This document shows, piece after piece, positions 10,571 to 22,490 of a DNA stretch of 64,000 nucleotides. Under the pieces are notes generated by a model. It saw only the letters and a list, made by a program, of their open reading frames with translations, had not been told where the DNA came from and searched no databases. Location: positions 558,001 through 622,000 of the forward strand of contig JABYQQ010000011.1 in NCBI GenBank assembly GCA_022605405.1. Reading direction: 5' to 3'. The stretch comes from Earliella scabrosa. Taxonomy: Eukaryota > Basidiomycota > Agaricomycetes > Polyporales > Polyporaceae. Both the position numbers and the translations under genes were made by a program. Each line of letters starts with the position of its first letter. The stretch's first letter is position 1.

Positions 10571-12444
10571 GGCTGGCCAAGAGGGGTGTAGATGAGGCCC
10601 ATCTGGGTGTCTAGAGCAGTGAGCGGGGGGGGGGATAGTAGCTGGGAAGATGGTGAGCAAGACTCGGGGCATGCTGAGCTTCAGGAGGATACGATTGGTG
10701 ATTGGTCACGTATCGCCCTAATCGTCAGGTCAGTATCTCTGGAACACCAAATCAGAAGACAATACCGACCGTTGTCAGTACCCTCTACACTCCGCTGCGA
10801 GAACGGTCGGTTGCAGTGTTCGCAATGGTCTGAATAAGGTTAAACGACGGTGAGCTGGCTTCCTAACTCGAGCATCAACTTACGATTTGGAGCACTATTG
10901 GTGTGCCGGTGGGGACCGTCATTGGAAAGAAAGGGGCTGGGCCCACCGGGTCTGGAGAAGAGCAGTAAGCGCGACCATAGCTATCGCGTGGAAAGACCAA
11001 CATACAGGGGCGTTCTGTGGGCAAACGGGTCGGGCAGGGGAGGGAATAGCCAAAGCGAGGATGCGGACATTGTTGGGGAGAGTCGGAGGGGTGAGAGATC
11101 TGACTGGTGAGGGAATGGCTAAGGCGAGGACGCTAGGGTTGTGGGGGTGGGATTCGGAGCGCTGCTATCGTGACTAAGATCAGTCATCAGTAGCGAGCCG
11201 AGCAGAGTCCGGCGCGAGGAACGCAGCGGACAAGGGGCACCGTGGGTCGAAACATTTGTTTGCCGGAACTCAGCTCTCTCAGGTTATATATCACCGAAGT
11301 CTGATCGGTGATCATCTCATCGCAGATGGCTGCTAGTTTACATACTAAGCGCAACACGGGGATTGCCACCAATAGCCTCCAATGCATTCAATCGAACGTA
11401 ACTGAGCACCAGGAATTGAAAGGAACCAGACACGTGTAAAGAGTCTTTGGGTATACGGGTACTCACCATTTTAAACTTATTCTGGAAGTCAACAGCTGCG
11501 CAGCAGCGTGTAGTAGAAAATATCTCCGATGTAATTCATGCGTGGAGAGAGGTAAGGACTACCCTCTACCCGTATGCGACGAAACGGCCCGGCTCCTGGG
11601 GGGGGAGTACTGCTTGACAGATAGAGTCACCTATGATGACCAAGATCAAGAGCTCTAGGTTGTGTGAGTTTGCGAACTCTGATATCGGGGAGGACAGTTG
11701 GGGTTGAACTTGGGTTGAAACGTTGAACGTTGAACATTGAACGGTTCCCAGGTTCTGATTAGTAATCATGCTTACTAATGTCACACGTTTGTGCTGGCGA
11801 TGTGACAGTCACTTAAGGGGTTAATTCTTTCCCCCAAGACACTGCGGTCTTCCCACAACCTGCCCTCACTATCTCTTGCCATAAACGCGCACCAGCTTGT
11901 GAAATATGTCTCAATGCTGCCGTTGAAGCTCTCCAGGACCTCAACGAGCGACCCGAGATGGACAATTGAGTCAAATTCTTCACGTTCTGGCGTCGGCAAG
12001 CCATGGTCAGCAGAGCACCAGATTGAGAGCGATAGCAAGTGAAATCTGTCAAATGAATGGTAACTCTGCCTCAATCTCAAAAACTGTCATATGCTGCTGT
12101 TGCTCAGCATCATGGACCCGAATCTTCACTTGCACAGGTACTTGCTCATCATGAGTCCAGAACATATGCCGTTGAGAGCTAAGCCGGCGGGCTCGCGCAT
12201 CTTTACGTCTTGATTTCAGAGTTGCCATCCGGCATTGCAAAGCCGTTTCCCATGTTATCAATGCCGCCGCCGCTTGGGCATCCTCGCGAAAAGAGCCAAG
12301 CAGTACACGGTCCGAGGTTACTCTGGTCAGACATCGCCTCAACAGGTTGGGATCCCTCCCCCCTGCCCCTGGTGTTACAACCAGCTCCCCCCCTTGCTCT
12401 TACCACGGAACCTCACCACGTTGGATCTCCCCCTCATTGTCAAC
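10571..12444. other. Divergent intergenic region between two repeat-protein genes
   Basis: About 1.9 kb separates the starts of the minus-strand zinc-cluster gene and the plus-strand ten-exon gene, so it should hold both promoters. A G-run lies near 10627. A GA/GT-rich stretch at 11035-11130 repeats a block of about 20 bp twice (gagggaatagccaaagcgag and a variant). Short ACGTTGAA direct repeats lie near 11715-11745. No gene is recognised. Confidence 0.4.
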
Positions 12445-15400
12445 ATGTCTTCGGTCGCGAACATCGAAAGTGATGGTCGAACGGCTCTTGGGATTGACAT
12501 ACTGTGAGTCTCCTCCCTATTTGAAGAACGATCTAACTCACAATTGACTCCCTCGGTACGTAGGGCCTCTTTGTGCAAGGAAGACCTTTTAGTTCGTCCA
12601 GTCCCGATGAACTTAGCCTCTAGTGCACGCTGACGACTGTTCCTAGCGTCTTGTCCGCGTGTCATGGTCATGCCCCAATACTGTCAACGCCGTGAATCTA
12701 CTTGACCCCGCTCAATTATTGCAACGAGCGGCTGTACTCACGGTAAAGTGGGAACGCATTCGTCGCTGGTGCCAGATCCGGGACGCAAAAGTTGGAGACG
12801 GATGTCCTCAGCGGGGCCGATCTCGCACAGATTGGAAAATTGACGAGCATGTCTTCAAGTTGGTTCAGCGTGGTGCCATCTCTATTCCCGACGATCAGGT
12901 ATGGACTTTCTACTGCCCTCGCGGGAGTCTCCTCAAGCTCACAACTGTGTGTTCCAAGCCTGATGGCAGCTCTGAGCAACCAAGAATGACCATCTTAGAT
13001 CCTACTCCCATGGAGGGGACCGCTGGGGTATCGTACCATGGTCGGGCGAAATTGCTCTCAGCTCCATCATCGGAAGAGATCATAGGCAGACAGCCAAGAT
13101 GGCCGTCAGTACTGCCCCAGCCGGGTCCCGCTCCGACCGTCACTTCCCCCAGAGTTGAGACCGAGCGGTCCCCGACAGCACCTCCCGCTCCGACCGTCAC
13201 TTCCCCCAGAGTTGAGACCGAGCGGTCCCCGACAGCACCTCCCGCTCCGACCGTCACTTCCCCCAGAGTTGAGACCGAGCGGTCCCCGACAGCACCTCCC
13301 GCTCCGACCGTCACTTCCCCCAGAGTTGAGACCGAGCGGTCCCCGACTGCACCTCCCGCTCCGACCGTCACTTCCCCCAGAGTTGAGACCGAGCGGTCCC
13401 CGGCAGCACCTCCCGCTCCGACCGTCACTTCCCCCAGAGTTGAGACCGAGCGGTCCCCGGCAGCACCTCCCGCTCCGACCGTCACTTCCCCCAGAGTTGA
13501 GACCGAGCGGTCCCCGACAGCACCTCCCGCTCCGACCGTCACTTCCTCCAGGGTTGAGTCCCGGTCGGCGAAAGCACCTCCCCAGCCTCGGAGTTCCGCT
13601 CCGACCGTCACTTCCCCTAGAGTTGAGTCCCGGTCACCGAAAGCACCTCCACAGCCGAATCCCGCTCCGATACTTCCTCCCTTGACCGCTGAAGACGTCA
13701 TCATGTATCAACGCGGAGATGAGGGTTCGAATGCTGTTTTTCCCACCATGGCTGCCGCTGCCACCTATCAGGCCGGTGCGGACGGTGCTGTACCACCACC
13801 CACTTCAAGCCCACTGCTTGTGAACAAGAGCGTACCTCGTAATACCCTCTCACAGACGCAACGCAAACAATGCTCCGCGCGTGCACCTTCTAAACGTACT
13901 GGAAGTCTAGCATATTCCGAGTTCGACCTGACGCGGCTCAATCCTCTCCTATATGGAGCTCTGGAAGCATGCGAATTTGTAGGTTGTTGTCTCAATCTGA
14001 GATGTTCTCCACGAGCAGCTAACTTGTAACTGCATCTGTATAGTTCGACGACGATTACGATGGAAGCTCGCGTGCATCATCTCCGACTATCAACTCCGAG
14101 TCCGTGGAGTCGGACATGGACGCTCCGATGTCAGACGACTCAGATCTTCAAATCGACGCGAGATCCGGGCTGGATCTTCACCGCGAGGCAATTCGAGAGG
14201 CTCAGTTGCGCAAGGTGCGGGGTATCTCAAGCTCTCACAATCAGATGTGCTTTCTGACAATCATATGTTGCGCATCACTCAGGCTGAACAGGTATGTATC
14301 GGCAAATCTCACTCGCCCTCTAATAAACAACCGCTGAGTCAATCTGTCTTTGTGATGATCGTCCTACAGCGAGCCTCAGGCGTGTGTACCACTTCTCTAT
14401 CTTACTTTGCTGCATACAGAAGTGACCGTTAATATTGACAGGAGACTCCTGTCTATCTATTCACACCACCGACTCGGAGGCATCCATCGGTTGTGAATAG
14501 ACACACACCTCCCGTGCGTGATATCGAGGCCCTCAGGAATGCGTGGCCCGGCATCGAGAAGCTAGTTGGATGCGGGAAGATTGTTGCCATGGGCATGGAT
14601 CACCGCGGATCGGATGCAGGCGAAGGCACTCCGGTCCTCTATGTCTTCAAGGATGTCGAGATGTTATTCTATCCGGCGGAAGAGCGGACTACCATTCAGG
14701 CCTCAACCTTGGTCAGACTTCTCAAGGACACGGTGAAGGTCCCTCATGGTCAGTTCTTTTCTTGACTGCTTTCCGTACTTCCGCTAAAAGAATATCTAGG
14801 TGGTGTATACTTCAGCTTGCAGCACACCATCAATGGTCGGCACTCCTACGACCATCTTGCATACCTGAAAGAGTCGCACGAGCTGGAGCTGCTAGGGGAA
14901 GACCGACCCGTAGACCTCGAGTTGCTAGATCCGAAGAAGACGTCCCAGAGTGTTAGCTTGGAGGGAGTGCACTTTGCTGCCTTCTATCATGTCGTCCTCG
15001 TGAGTCCCTCATCATCATATCATCTTGGTTCATCACACCCACGGGATTGAATGGTGGTCTAGGTGTCCTCTCGGGACAAGCGTCGTCGTGCAGAATCTGA
15101 CCTTGAAGAGGATTCGAACCACGATTCCACATTGGGACGTAACCGTGTCCGTACTGCATCGAGGTCGAAGAAGGGGAAGACGCCGCGCATTCACTACACG
15201 CCACAACAGAAGCTCGCACAGACGGTTGCCTGGTTGGAGAAGACTCAGAATGGCAGGTTCATGAAGCTGCCTGAGGTTCAGGAAATGCGCGAAGACGAGG
15301 AGAACGAGATCAATAAGTATGGTCCCCAGCCCATTCGCCGTCTTCTTCGGTGGTTTGAGGTCGCACACATGCTGCTTGAGCTCGGGCGCGTCGACCACTC

Positions 15401-16770
15401 TGCTGGGCCTGCAGCCGCTGGACAACTCATCACTCATAAAGCTGTTGCCGAATTCCTGCACCGTGGGCATGACTGGGTCACGCACTCGAAGACTTGTTTG
15501 AGCGCCATACAGTCCGGTAAACCTGCGGTCAAGGCGATCATGAAGAATCTAATCCACGCGAACGAGCCCATCGGGGCAGATACTCTGGCAAAGATGTTGA
15601 AGGAGGCGTCTTCGGAGGGCTCTGATACCATGAAGACTCGCATCACCAAGAAGCGTCGGGTCAACTACCCCACTCCAGCCTCCATGTCGGAGAGTGAGCT
15701 TGACGATGTCTTCGACGCTCCTCCTCCGAGTCGCAAGCAACATGCCCCCAAGTCCGTTGCCCCCTTTCTCGCTACGCGCAAGCCAGCCGAACCCAAGCCC
15801 GCAGTCGCCGTGCCTCAGCCCGCCGTGTCTAAGCCTAGACCCGTACCTAGGCCTAGGCCCCTCACCGCATCAATGTCCGTGTCTACAGTCTCATCCGGAA
15901 TTGGTTCGACGGCGGCGTCCAAGAAGAGCTCGTTCACGAACTCGAATCTTGAGGGCTGCAAGCGGCGACAGCATTGTTCTGAAAGCGACATGGACGACGA
16001 CAGCTCAGCGAACGAGGACCCTCGGTACAGGTTCGAAGTGAGTTCATCTTTTTGTGTGCGAAGACAGGAGATCTTTTCCAATGGAGATGAAGGAGAAATT
16101 GACGGTGACTCTCAGATAGAAGATGAATATGAAGAAGGCCCACAGGCGTACCCCAGCTATAGATCATCTGTTGTTTGCGACACGGAGGATGAGGACGAGG
16201 CAGACGTACACGAGTCAAGTAATGAAGGTTCCCCGGTCGACACATTTACTCAAGAGTCCGACGACCCAATGAAGCGTTACCCAGGTGGAGTGAATCCCCT
16301 CAATTACGACGATATATGATGACTAACCTGACACTTAGATCGGAGAGCAGACTCAGAAGAGAGTCCGGAGACTTCGGATGATGAGGGCGCTAACTATGCG
16401 CAATCTGCTAGGATCAACGAGACTGACTTGCGCCAACGTTCTCGGCATGGGCAGACACAACTTCAAGGCGATGAAGGTGAGCTTACGGTCACTATGTGCA
16501 GGGTATTTAGTTGCTCATTGTAATCCCGAAGGCTCGGCGCGTGCCGACAGTCCTGATTACCCAGAGCCGCGGATGCCCCACCCTCGCCCCCGGTACAGGG
16601 GCGTGAGTGCACAATCCGCAGCAACGGGGGTACTCCCTACCGAATCCAGCACTGAGTTGCACAACCAACCACTCGCGGGGCCCAGTCAAATTCCGCCACA
16701 GAATGCCGCACCTAGAATTGAATGGAAGTCTGTGCAGATGGGGAAGTTCAGAATTGAGATACCTAAATGA
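12445..16770 (+). CDS. Ten-exon gene for a ~1,234-residue unrecognised protein
   Basis: Model: 12445-12503, 12564-12591, 12647-13978, 14044-14214, 14283-14291, 14442-14748, 14800-14999, 15063-16284, 16339-16476 and 16532-16770. Every junction has GT/AG ends and matching phase, and the sum is 1,235 codons. The 9-nt exon 5 could be skipped without changing frame. Residues about 190-370 hold seven perfect 19-residue repeats (core PTVTSPRVETERSP) and two diverged ones (RVESRS). Exons 6-8 are more globular, with segments such as WPGIEKLVGCGKIVAMGMD and GVYFSLQHTINGRHSYDHL, then a basic patch after the last of these (SRDKRRR, RSKKGKTP). The C-terminal third has several acidic runs (SESDMDDDS, DTEDEDEADV). 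The basic and acidic pattern suggests a nuclear protein; I recognise no domain. A further open frame at 16767-16991 may belong to an alternative 3' end. Confidence 0.7.
13131..13670 (+). repeat. In-frame coding minisatellite, unit 57 bp
   Basis: Seven almost identical 57-bp (19-codon) units and two diverged units lie in exon 3 of the ten-exon gene. Differences between units are mostly single bases (ACA/ACT/GCA at one Thr/Ala codon). The near identity points to recent unequal exchange or slippage. Confidence 0.92.
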
Positions 16771-17370
16771 ATCGACTTGGTGTACTACGAATATCACGAA
16801 TGACTCATGATGACTTGCATTCTGGCAGAGAGCGGAAGTGCGATACACGTTATGAAAATGATTGTGATACAGAGTATGTAGAGGAAGACGGCGAGCCGCG
16901 AACAGGACCGCGGGTGGGAAGTCTACGTTGTGCGTGGTCAAGGAATCACAGCGATGATGACGAGAAGGAGGAGGAGAGATTTCGCGCGTAACCCCGCGTC
17001 TCGCACGACGCAAGCACCCAGATCACACAGCCTCGCGGCTGTACGGCGAAGATGTAGCGACGATGAAAACTCTTCATAATAAAACGAAGTTCACCTAGAC
17101 GCAATTGAAACATCACGTCCTGCGCCCCAGTCAGGTGCCGGTCTCAACAACGTGGCTCGTCATTTGAGCGTGGATCTATTATCTGACCTGAGTCGGGATT
17201 TGGATTGATGCTTCTGGAAGCTTGAGTGTTTATATCAACTAACATCAACCCTCGAGTTGTTCATAATAGCGTGAAGTAGACGGTGATGAACATATATCAG
17301 GTCTCATAGCGTATGAACTACCAGGTAATACACGAACAAAGTGCCGCAACATCACTGGCAGGCACAGCGA
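16771..17370. other. Short intergenic region
   Basis: An open frame at 16767-16991 overlaps the stop of the ten-exon gene and encodes a polar, acidic or basic tail (HSDDDEKEEERFRA at its end). It may be an alternative last exon. The remaining sequence to 17370 lies between two converging genes, and I see nothing in it. Confidence 0.35.
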
Positions 17371-18325
17371 CTAAGTCCGAGGTAGACGCAGCTCCTCCAA
17401 GGGGACAGTACGTGGCCTCGCAGCGCGTTGAGAGAGTGTCGACACCTTCCAGTCATTGTACACTGACACCATCTCGTCCAAGAAGAAATTGTAGTGGATC
17501 CGAGTCATCTCGCGCACGATGGGAAGGAACTTGCCGTACCAGTTGTTTGTCTGTTCTGCAACGGAAGAGTTGAACACCCACTTCGTACCGTCCGTGAGTT
17601 CGGGAAACGATGCTGGGTTGCAGTTCATTGCGCAAAAGGCATCGGTATCCTTGTGCTTGACGGTGGCGTGGAAGACGTCTACAGGGAGCCCGACTTTCGA
17701 GAGCCTCGTCTCGCCCGACGCCAGGATATGTTTGAGAAGGATGCAGTTGTTGTCAAAGAAGCAGAACGACGGTTGACAACGAGGCAATTGGTGAGGAAAC
17801 GTTGCGAGAAGGAAAGCCTGTGGTACAATGTGAGCGACACGGCATGACCATCTAGTGTGCTAAATTGAAGACAGACCAAAGCATTAGAGGGGGACTCCGC
17901 TTCATAAAAGGTCGCGCGCGACACTATCACGCCGCAACAACGAACAATGAGCTGATCATTGTGGGTGTAACGACGAGTCAACGCGGACTTGAAAGAGCGA
18001 CCAGGGACCTTATCATGGCAGCCGCCCTCTGCACCGTTCGCGAGCGTATCTTCACGAGCAAGCGTGGTTGCGACTTCAGGATCGTCGAGAACATCCATAT
18101 TCATAGAATCCCGGCCGTCCAAGGCAGCAATCCGTATGGCAGACGCCTTGGAGTGTCCGGCCAGACGCTTCCTCAGGCGAAAGATGGCTTGTCCGCGTTC
18201 TCGTTTCTTCGTCTCGTAGGCACGGTGGCTGCCCTTGTTGCAGGTACGCATGCTGTCCGTCGCAGGCCGTTTGCATCCCTTGATAGCACAGAGACCCTCT
18301 TGATCACAGTGACGCAGACAGAACC

Positions 18326-18335
18326 TGTCCCTCGG
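18326..18335. repeat. Target-site duplication, left copy
   Basis: TGTCCCTCGG directly precedes the insert and recurs at 25605-25614. On the KDZ coding strand it reads CCGAGGGACA and encodes the P-R-D part of the CxC6 cluster in both flanks, which is what a duplication of host coding sequence requires. Confidence 0.85.
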
Positions 18336-18420
18336 AGCCCACTCAGTAGAAATCCTCACGTTAGTGTTCGAGCCGGGCTGACAATTGCCCACTCCAGTGG
18401 ACCAGCCGGGCCCGACCGGG
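18336..18420 (+). repeat. Left terminal inverted repeat of the insertion
   Basis: Matches the reverse complement of 25520-25604. The first ~25 bases match with a few differences and one indel. The inner ~55 bases, from GAGCCGGGCTGACAATTGCC onward, match almost perfectly. Confidence 0.85.
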
Positions 18421-18619
18421 CATAATATATGCCCACATGTATGTACCGGCCGGTACGTAAACGCATTGACACTGACACATCCCGGCCGGGAACTGCTGCC
18501 TGCCCACTGCCATATCCCGGCCGGGAGAGTGTGTTATGGTAGTGCTGTAGTGTAGAAACATGAATGCAGCCTGGCTGCTGTGTAATTTCAGCCAGAAAAC
18601 CAATTTACCCAGACAGGGT

Positions 18620-19175
18620 GGCAAGGTGCTCAGCCGGGTGCACCGGGTCGCTTGCATTAGCAGCATCCTGGATACAATCAGGGTGCGCACACACCCTGAG
18701 CTGACTACCCAGACACTTTAATGCCCACCTCAGCTGGTCACACAACCGGCCAAGAGCACACTCCATTCAGATAGAGCGGAAGATGTGTTCCTACCTCAAG
18801 CCGGGTGCACCGGGTCACCTCGAGCCGGGTGCACCGGGTCGCTCGCACCAGCGGCACCTGGGATACAATCTGGGTGTGCACCTATCTTGAGCTGACTATC
18901 TGAATACCATAATGCCCTCCTGAGCCGGTTGTGCGACCAACCAAGAGCACACTTCGCCTAGATAAAGAGAGAGATGTGCTTCTACCTCGAGCCGGGTGCA
19001 CCGGCTCGGTCACACCAGCGGCACCTGGGATATGATCTGGGGGTTCCCACCCTGAGCTGACTACTTTGACACTGTAATGGCCTCTTAATTTGGTTGCACA
19101 ACCAACCAAGAGCACACACCACCCAGATGGAGCAGGAGACGTGCTTCTACCTTGAGCCGGGTGCACCGGCTGCAC
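18620..19175 (+). repeat. Left array of ~165-bp GC-rich repeats
   Basis: Copies of a unit marked by GAGCCGGGTGCACCGG start near 18634, 18824, 18991 and 19156 (period 165-190 bp), with an extra partial copy at 18801. Units share the phrases CACCAGCGGCACCTGGGAT and CCAACCAAGAGCACAC. Orientation is opposite to the right array. Confidence 0.85.
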
Positions 19176-19306
19176 GATCACTGCATATCTGCATATTTTC
19201 CCATATCACCATTATGTGAAGTTGCATCATATATCGTCAAAAAGATAAATACATACACTGGTTGTTCTACATCTGCTTGCTCTGGCTGGACTACATTTCT
19301 GGTAGT

Positions 19307-19646
19307 GCAGACAGTCCGGCCGGTATACATACATTGCAATGCAGACAGCCCGGCCGGGATACATACGTTGCAATGCAGACAGTCCGGCCGGGATACATAT
19401 GTTGCAACGCAGACAGTCCGGCCGGGGTACATATGTTGCAATGCAGACACTCCGGCCGGGGTACATACGTTGCAACGCAGACACTCCGGCCGGGGTACAT
19501 ACGTTGCAACGCAGACAGTCCGGCCGGGGTACATACATTGCAATGCAGACACTCCGGCCGGGGTACATACGTTGCAACGCAGACACTCCGGCCGGGATAG
19601 CTACATTGCAATGCAGACAGCCCGGCCGGGTGTCCAGTGGTGCCAT
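19307..19646 (+). repeat. 34-bp minisatellite, ~10 units, CCGGCCGG-rich
   Basis: GCAGAC recurs every 34 bp from 19307 to 19613. Each unit joins a palindromic CCGGCCGG block to a TTGCAA core. The units differ almost only at the CpG dinucleotides beside the core. Looser CCCGGCCGGG-containing units continue to about 19830. Open frames on both strands here are repeat artefacts. Confidence 0.92.
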
Positions 19647-20135
19647 CTGTGTTTTCCGGCCGGGCCGAAGACATCATGACCCGGGTAGCCCGGCCGGGTG
19701 CACAGTGTCTGTACAGTAGTAGCCCAGCCGGGTATGCAGCATCCCCACAGTAACACCCAGACCGGGAAGACTGCATCTGTACTGAGGCATCCCGGCCAGG
19801 TGTACTCCATCTATACAGGAGTATTCCGGCCCAACAAACTATGTGTCTACAAGACTGGGTAAGCAGAATTTATATATACATACTCTGCACAGACACTCCA
19901 TTCAGTTATGGCTGTTGTTTGACCAACACCACTAACATCGTGTAGTTCAACATTATTTTACTCCCTTTCCAGCCCTCCGGCTGCATTTTGTTTACCCACA
20001 GCCTTGTGAATATGTCACAGTGTCACAGACTTGTATCATTTGCAGCTCATCAGGGCAAACCAATTTTTTCTGACTCCGCTTTTCACTACAATACGGAACC
20101 TTGCCCCAGCCTAACCAGGGCTGTTTGGCCCGGCC

Positions 20136-20280
20136 ATTCCACCCAGCCCGATTGACCCGCCCAGCCCGACTGACCCGCCCAGCCCAATTGACCTGCCCAA
20201 CCCGACCAACCCGCCCAGCCCAATTGATCCGCCCAGCCCAAATGACCCGCCCAGCCCGATTGCCCCGCCCCGCCCAGTCC
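20136..20280 (+). repeat. 18-bp minisatellite, ~8 units
   Basis: Units of the form GACCCGCCCAGCCCRATT follow each other with an 18-bp period. Variation is largely C to T or G to A at CpG sites (CCCGATT/CCCAATT, GACCCGCC/GATCCGCC). Confidence 0.9.
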
Positions 20281-20917
20281 ACCTGCAGTTGCTGCATTCT
20301 TTTCTCTTAGTGAGTACAATCATATTTCCTCTTTGAGCTCTCAGTCACAAAGATCAATGTGTTGATCAACTCTGCTGCCTGCATCAAGCCTGTGACAGCA
20401 TCAAGCCAGTTCTGTGCAAGATCCTTGGTGGTGCCCGCAAGCTGGAGGGTCTCAGAGATATTGACATGGTAGCTGGTCACAGGGTGGTACTGCAAAGGGT
20501 TGGATTATGGAAAACATTGCCTACAAACTTGCACTCACCACCCATGGATCAATGCTGCGCCGCCAACTGGGCCCTGCCCGGTCCGGCCTGTCCGGCCTGC
20601 CCGGCTTCATCAATGCATATTCACCATCAGTTCTGGTGAAGCAGGTAAAGACTACCACCTGTAGTTTCCAGTTTTGTATTACAAAACACCACAGATGTAG
20701 TGAAACTGTTGTATATTTTGGAGAGGTGTTTTGTTCAACTCTTCACCTTTGTAATAGCAGTGTTATTAGACACTGTAGCACAATACTGTTGTATAATCCC
20801 CTGTAAATCAGAGGCAGTTTTTGTATATCTATTGTATAACTGACTTATGTCAGCCTGATCAGATCTTTGTAAATCTGCTGTAGAACTGACCCATGTTAGG
20901 CTGATTAGATGGAAGAG

Positions 20918-22490
20918 GTATCTCTTGCTCTATTTTGAGATAACCAGGGCACCTATGCTCATGAGCAGAATGCCATCATGTAGAGATACATTAGGGCTAA
21001 TGAACACATTTTTGTTCAGTGTGATACATGGGGTATTGGTGGAGATATAATGTATTTTGTTTTTGCAAAAAGTGGCCACTTTGTCTGGTCTATTGCTTAG
21101 GTACCCCTGGGTACCATCCAATGTCTCTACAACCATTGTGTAGGGATTAAGTAGGGCTTTCGAAAAATATATCATACACCCCAAACTGTCCACATTCACC
21201 CACCCTCTCCTCCTGACCCCCTTCCCATCAATCCCCTTATATATCCCTTTAGAGGCATTGGATCAGCTTGCAAATTTGAGAGTATATATTAGGATCATAG
21301 TACAGCCCACTATTAAAATATTACATGCCACTGCTGTCTACAACCTCCCAGTTATAGCAAACAATTTTGTGCATGCACATTAAATATTCTCTCTATATCT
21401 CAGCAACCAAATTACCAATTAGCAAGCAGTCTTTTGCAGTCTGTCAGTATGTAATGGAACTATATTCTCACCAACTTCCATTTCTCAGAGATGTCTGGAT
21501 CTATCTGCATAATGCTATCAGTTGTGAACAGAGATAACCACTTGGTACCAGATCTAGTGTGCTGTACTTCTCCATATGTTCAGATAGGGGTCTCCTAAAT
21601 GCTCTGTACTGAATGCAAAAGAAATCACGGAAAACGGTTGAGTAGTTGTGGTGCTATGGCAAAAGATGTGCCTGGAGGCTGTTATGTGAATAGTACAGCT
21701 GCATGTGCTGTGCAGAATTCATAAAACACCATCCAGCACATCTTTTGCCATATCACCACAACTACTCAACCGTTTTCCATGATTCTTTTTGCATTCAATA
21801 CAGAGCATTTAGAAGACTCCTATCTGAACATATGGTGGTGTACAGCACACTAGATCTAGTACTAAATGGTTATCTCTGTTCACCGCTGATAGCATTATGC
21901 AGATAGATCCACACATCTCTGGGAGCTATAAATTGGTAAATAGCCAGTGCTATGGTATAGCAGCAGAGTGAGGAAAATTGCATATCAATTGGTGGTCAGA
22001 CTGCGAAGATATAGGGGAAATATTCAACGTGCATGCACAAAATTGTTTGCTATAACTGGGAGGTTGTAGACAGCAGTGGCATGTAATATGTTAATAGTGG
22101 GCTGTACTATGATCCTAATATATACTCTCAAATTTGCAAGCTGATCCAATGCCTCTAAAGGGATATATAAGGGGATTGATGGGAAGGGGGTCAGGAGGAG
22201 AGGGTGGGTGAATGTGGACAGTTTGGGGTGTATGATATATTTTTCGAAAGCCCTACTTAATCCCTACACAATGGTTGTAGAGGCATTGAATGGTACCCAG
22301 GGGTACCTAAGCAATAGACCAGACAAAGTGGCCACTTTTTGCAAAAACAAAATACATTATATCTCCACCAATACCCCATGTATCACACTGAACAAAAATG
22401 TGTTCATTAGCCCTAATGTATCTCTACATGATGGCATTCTGCTCATGAGCATAGGTGCCCTGGTTATCTCAAAGTAGAGCAAGAGATACC
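20918..22490. repeat. Central 1.57-kb inverted repeat (palindrome)
   Basis: 20918 onward is the reverse complement of the sequence ending at 22490, with the centre near 21704. The outer parts of the arms match closely (a few percent differences); the inner parts near 21380-21440 and 21950-22020 are more diverged. Each arm keeps the same 89-codon frame (20930-21199 minus, 22208-22477 plus) with two or three amino-acid changes; I do not recognise it. The arms are visibly more AT-rich than the rest of the insertion, so this may be a separate element nested in it. Confidence 0.88.

Noticed and set aside
12910..13704. 264-codon minus frame and 176-codon plus frame over the 57-bp repeat
   Set aside because: Shadows of the in-frame minisatellite of the ten-exon gene; pure repeat translation.
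19307..19646. CRISPR array
   Set aside because: Units are head-to-tail with no unique spacers, in a eukaryotic genome, inside a transposon. The same applies to the 35-bp repeat at 34243-34391.
19152..19810. Six overlapping open frames on both strands in the 34-bp array
   Set aside because: All are translations of the minisatellite (repeated TVRPGYI or ALQCMYPG phrases) with no start context or domain.
20930..22477. Two 89-codon frames in the palindrome arms as genes
   Set aside because: No recognised family and no splice or promoter context. They are identical by duplication, so conservation between them alone does not prove coding. Mentioned as an observation instead.
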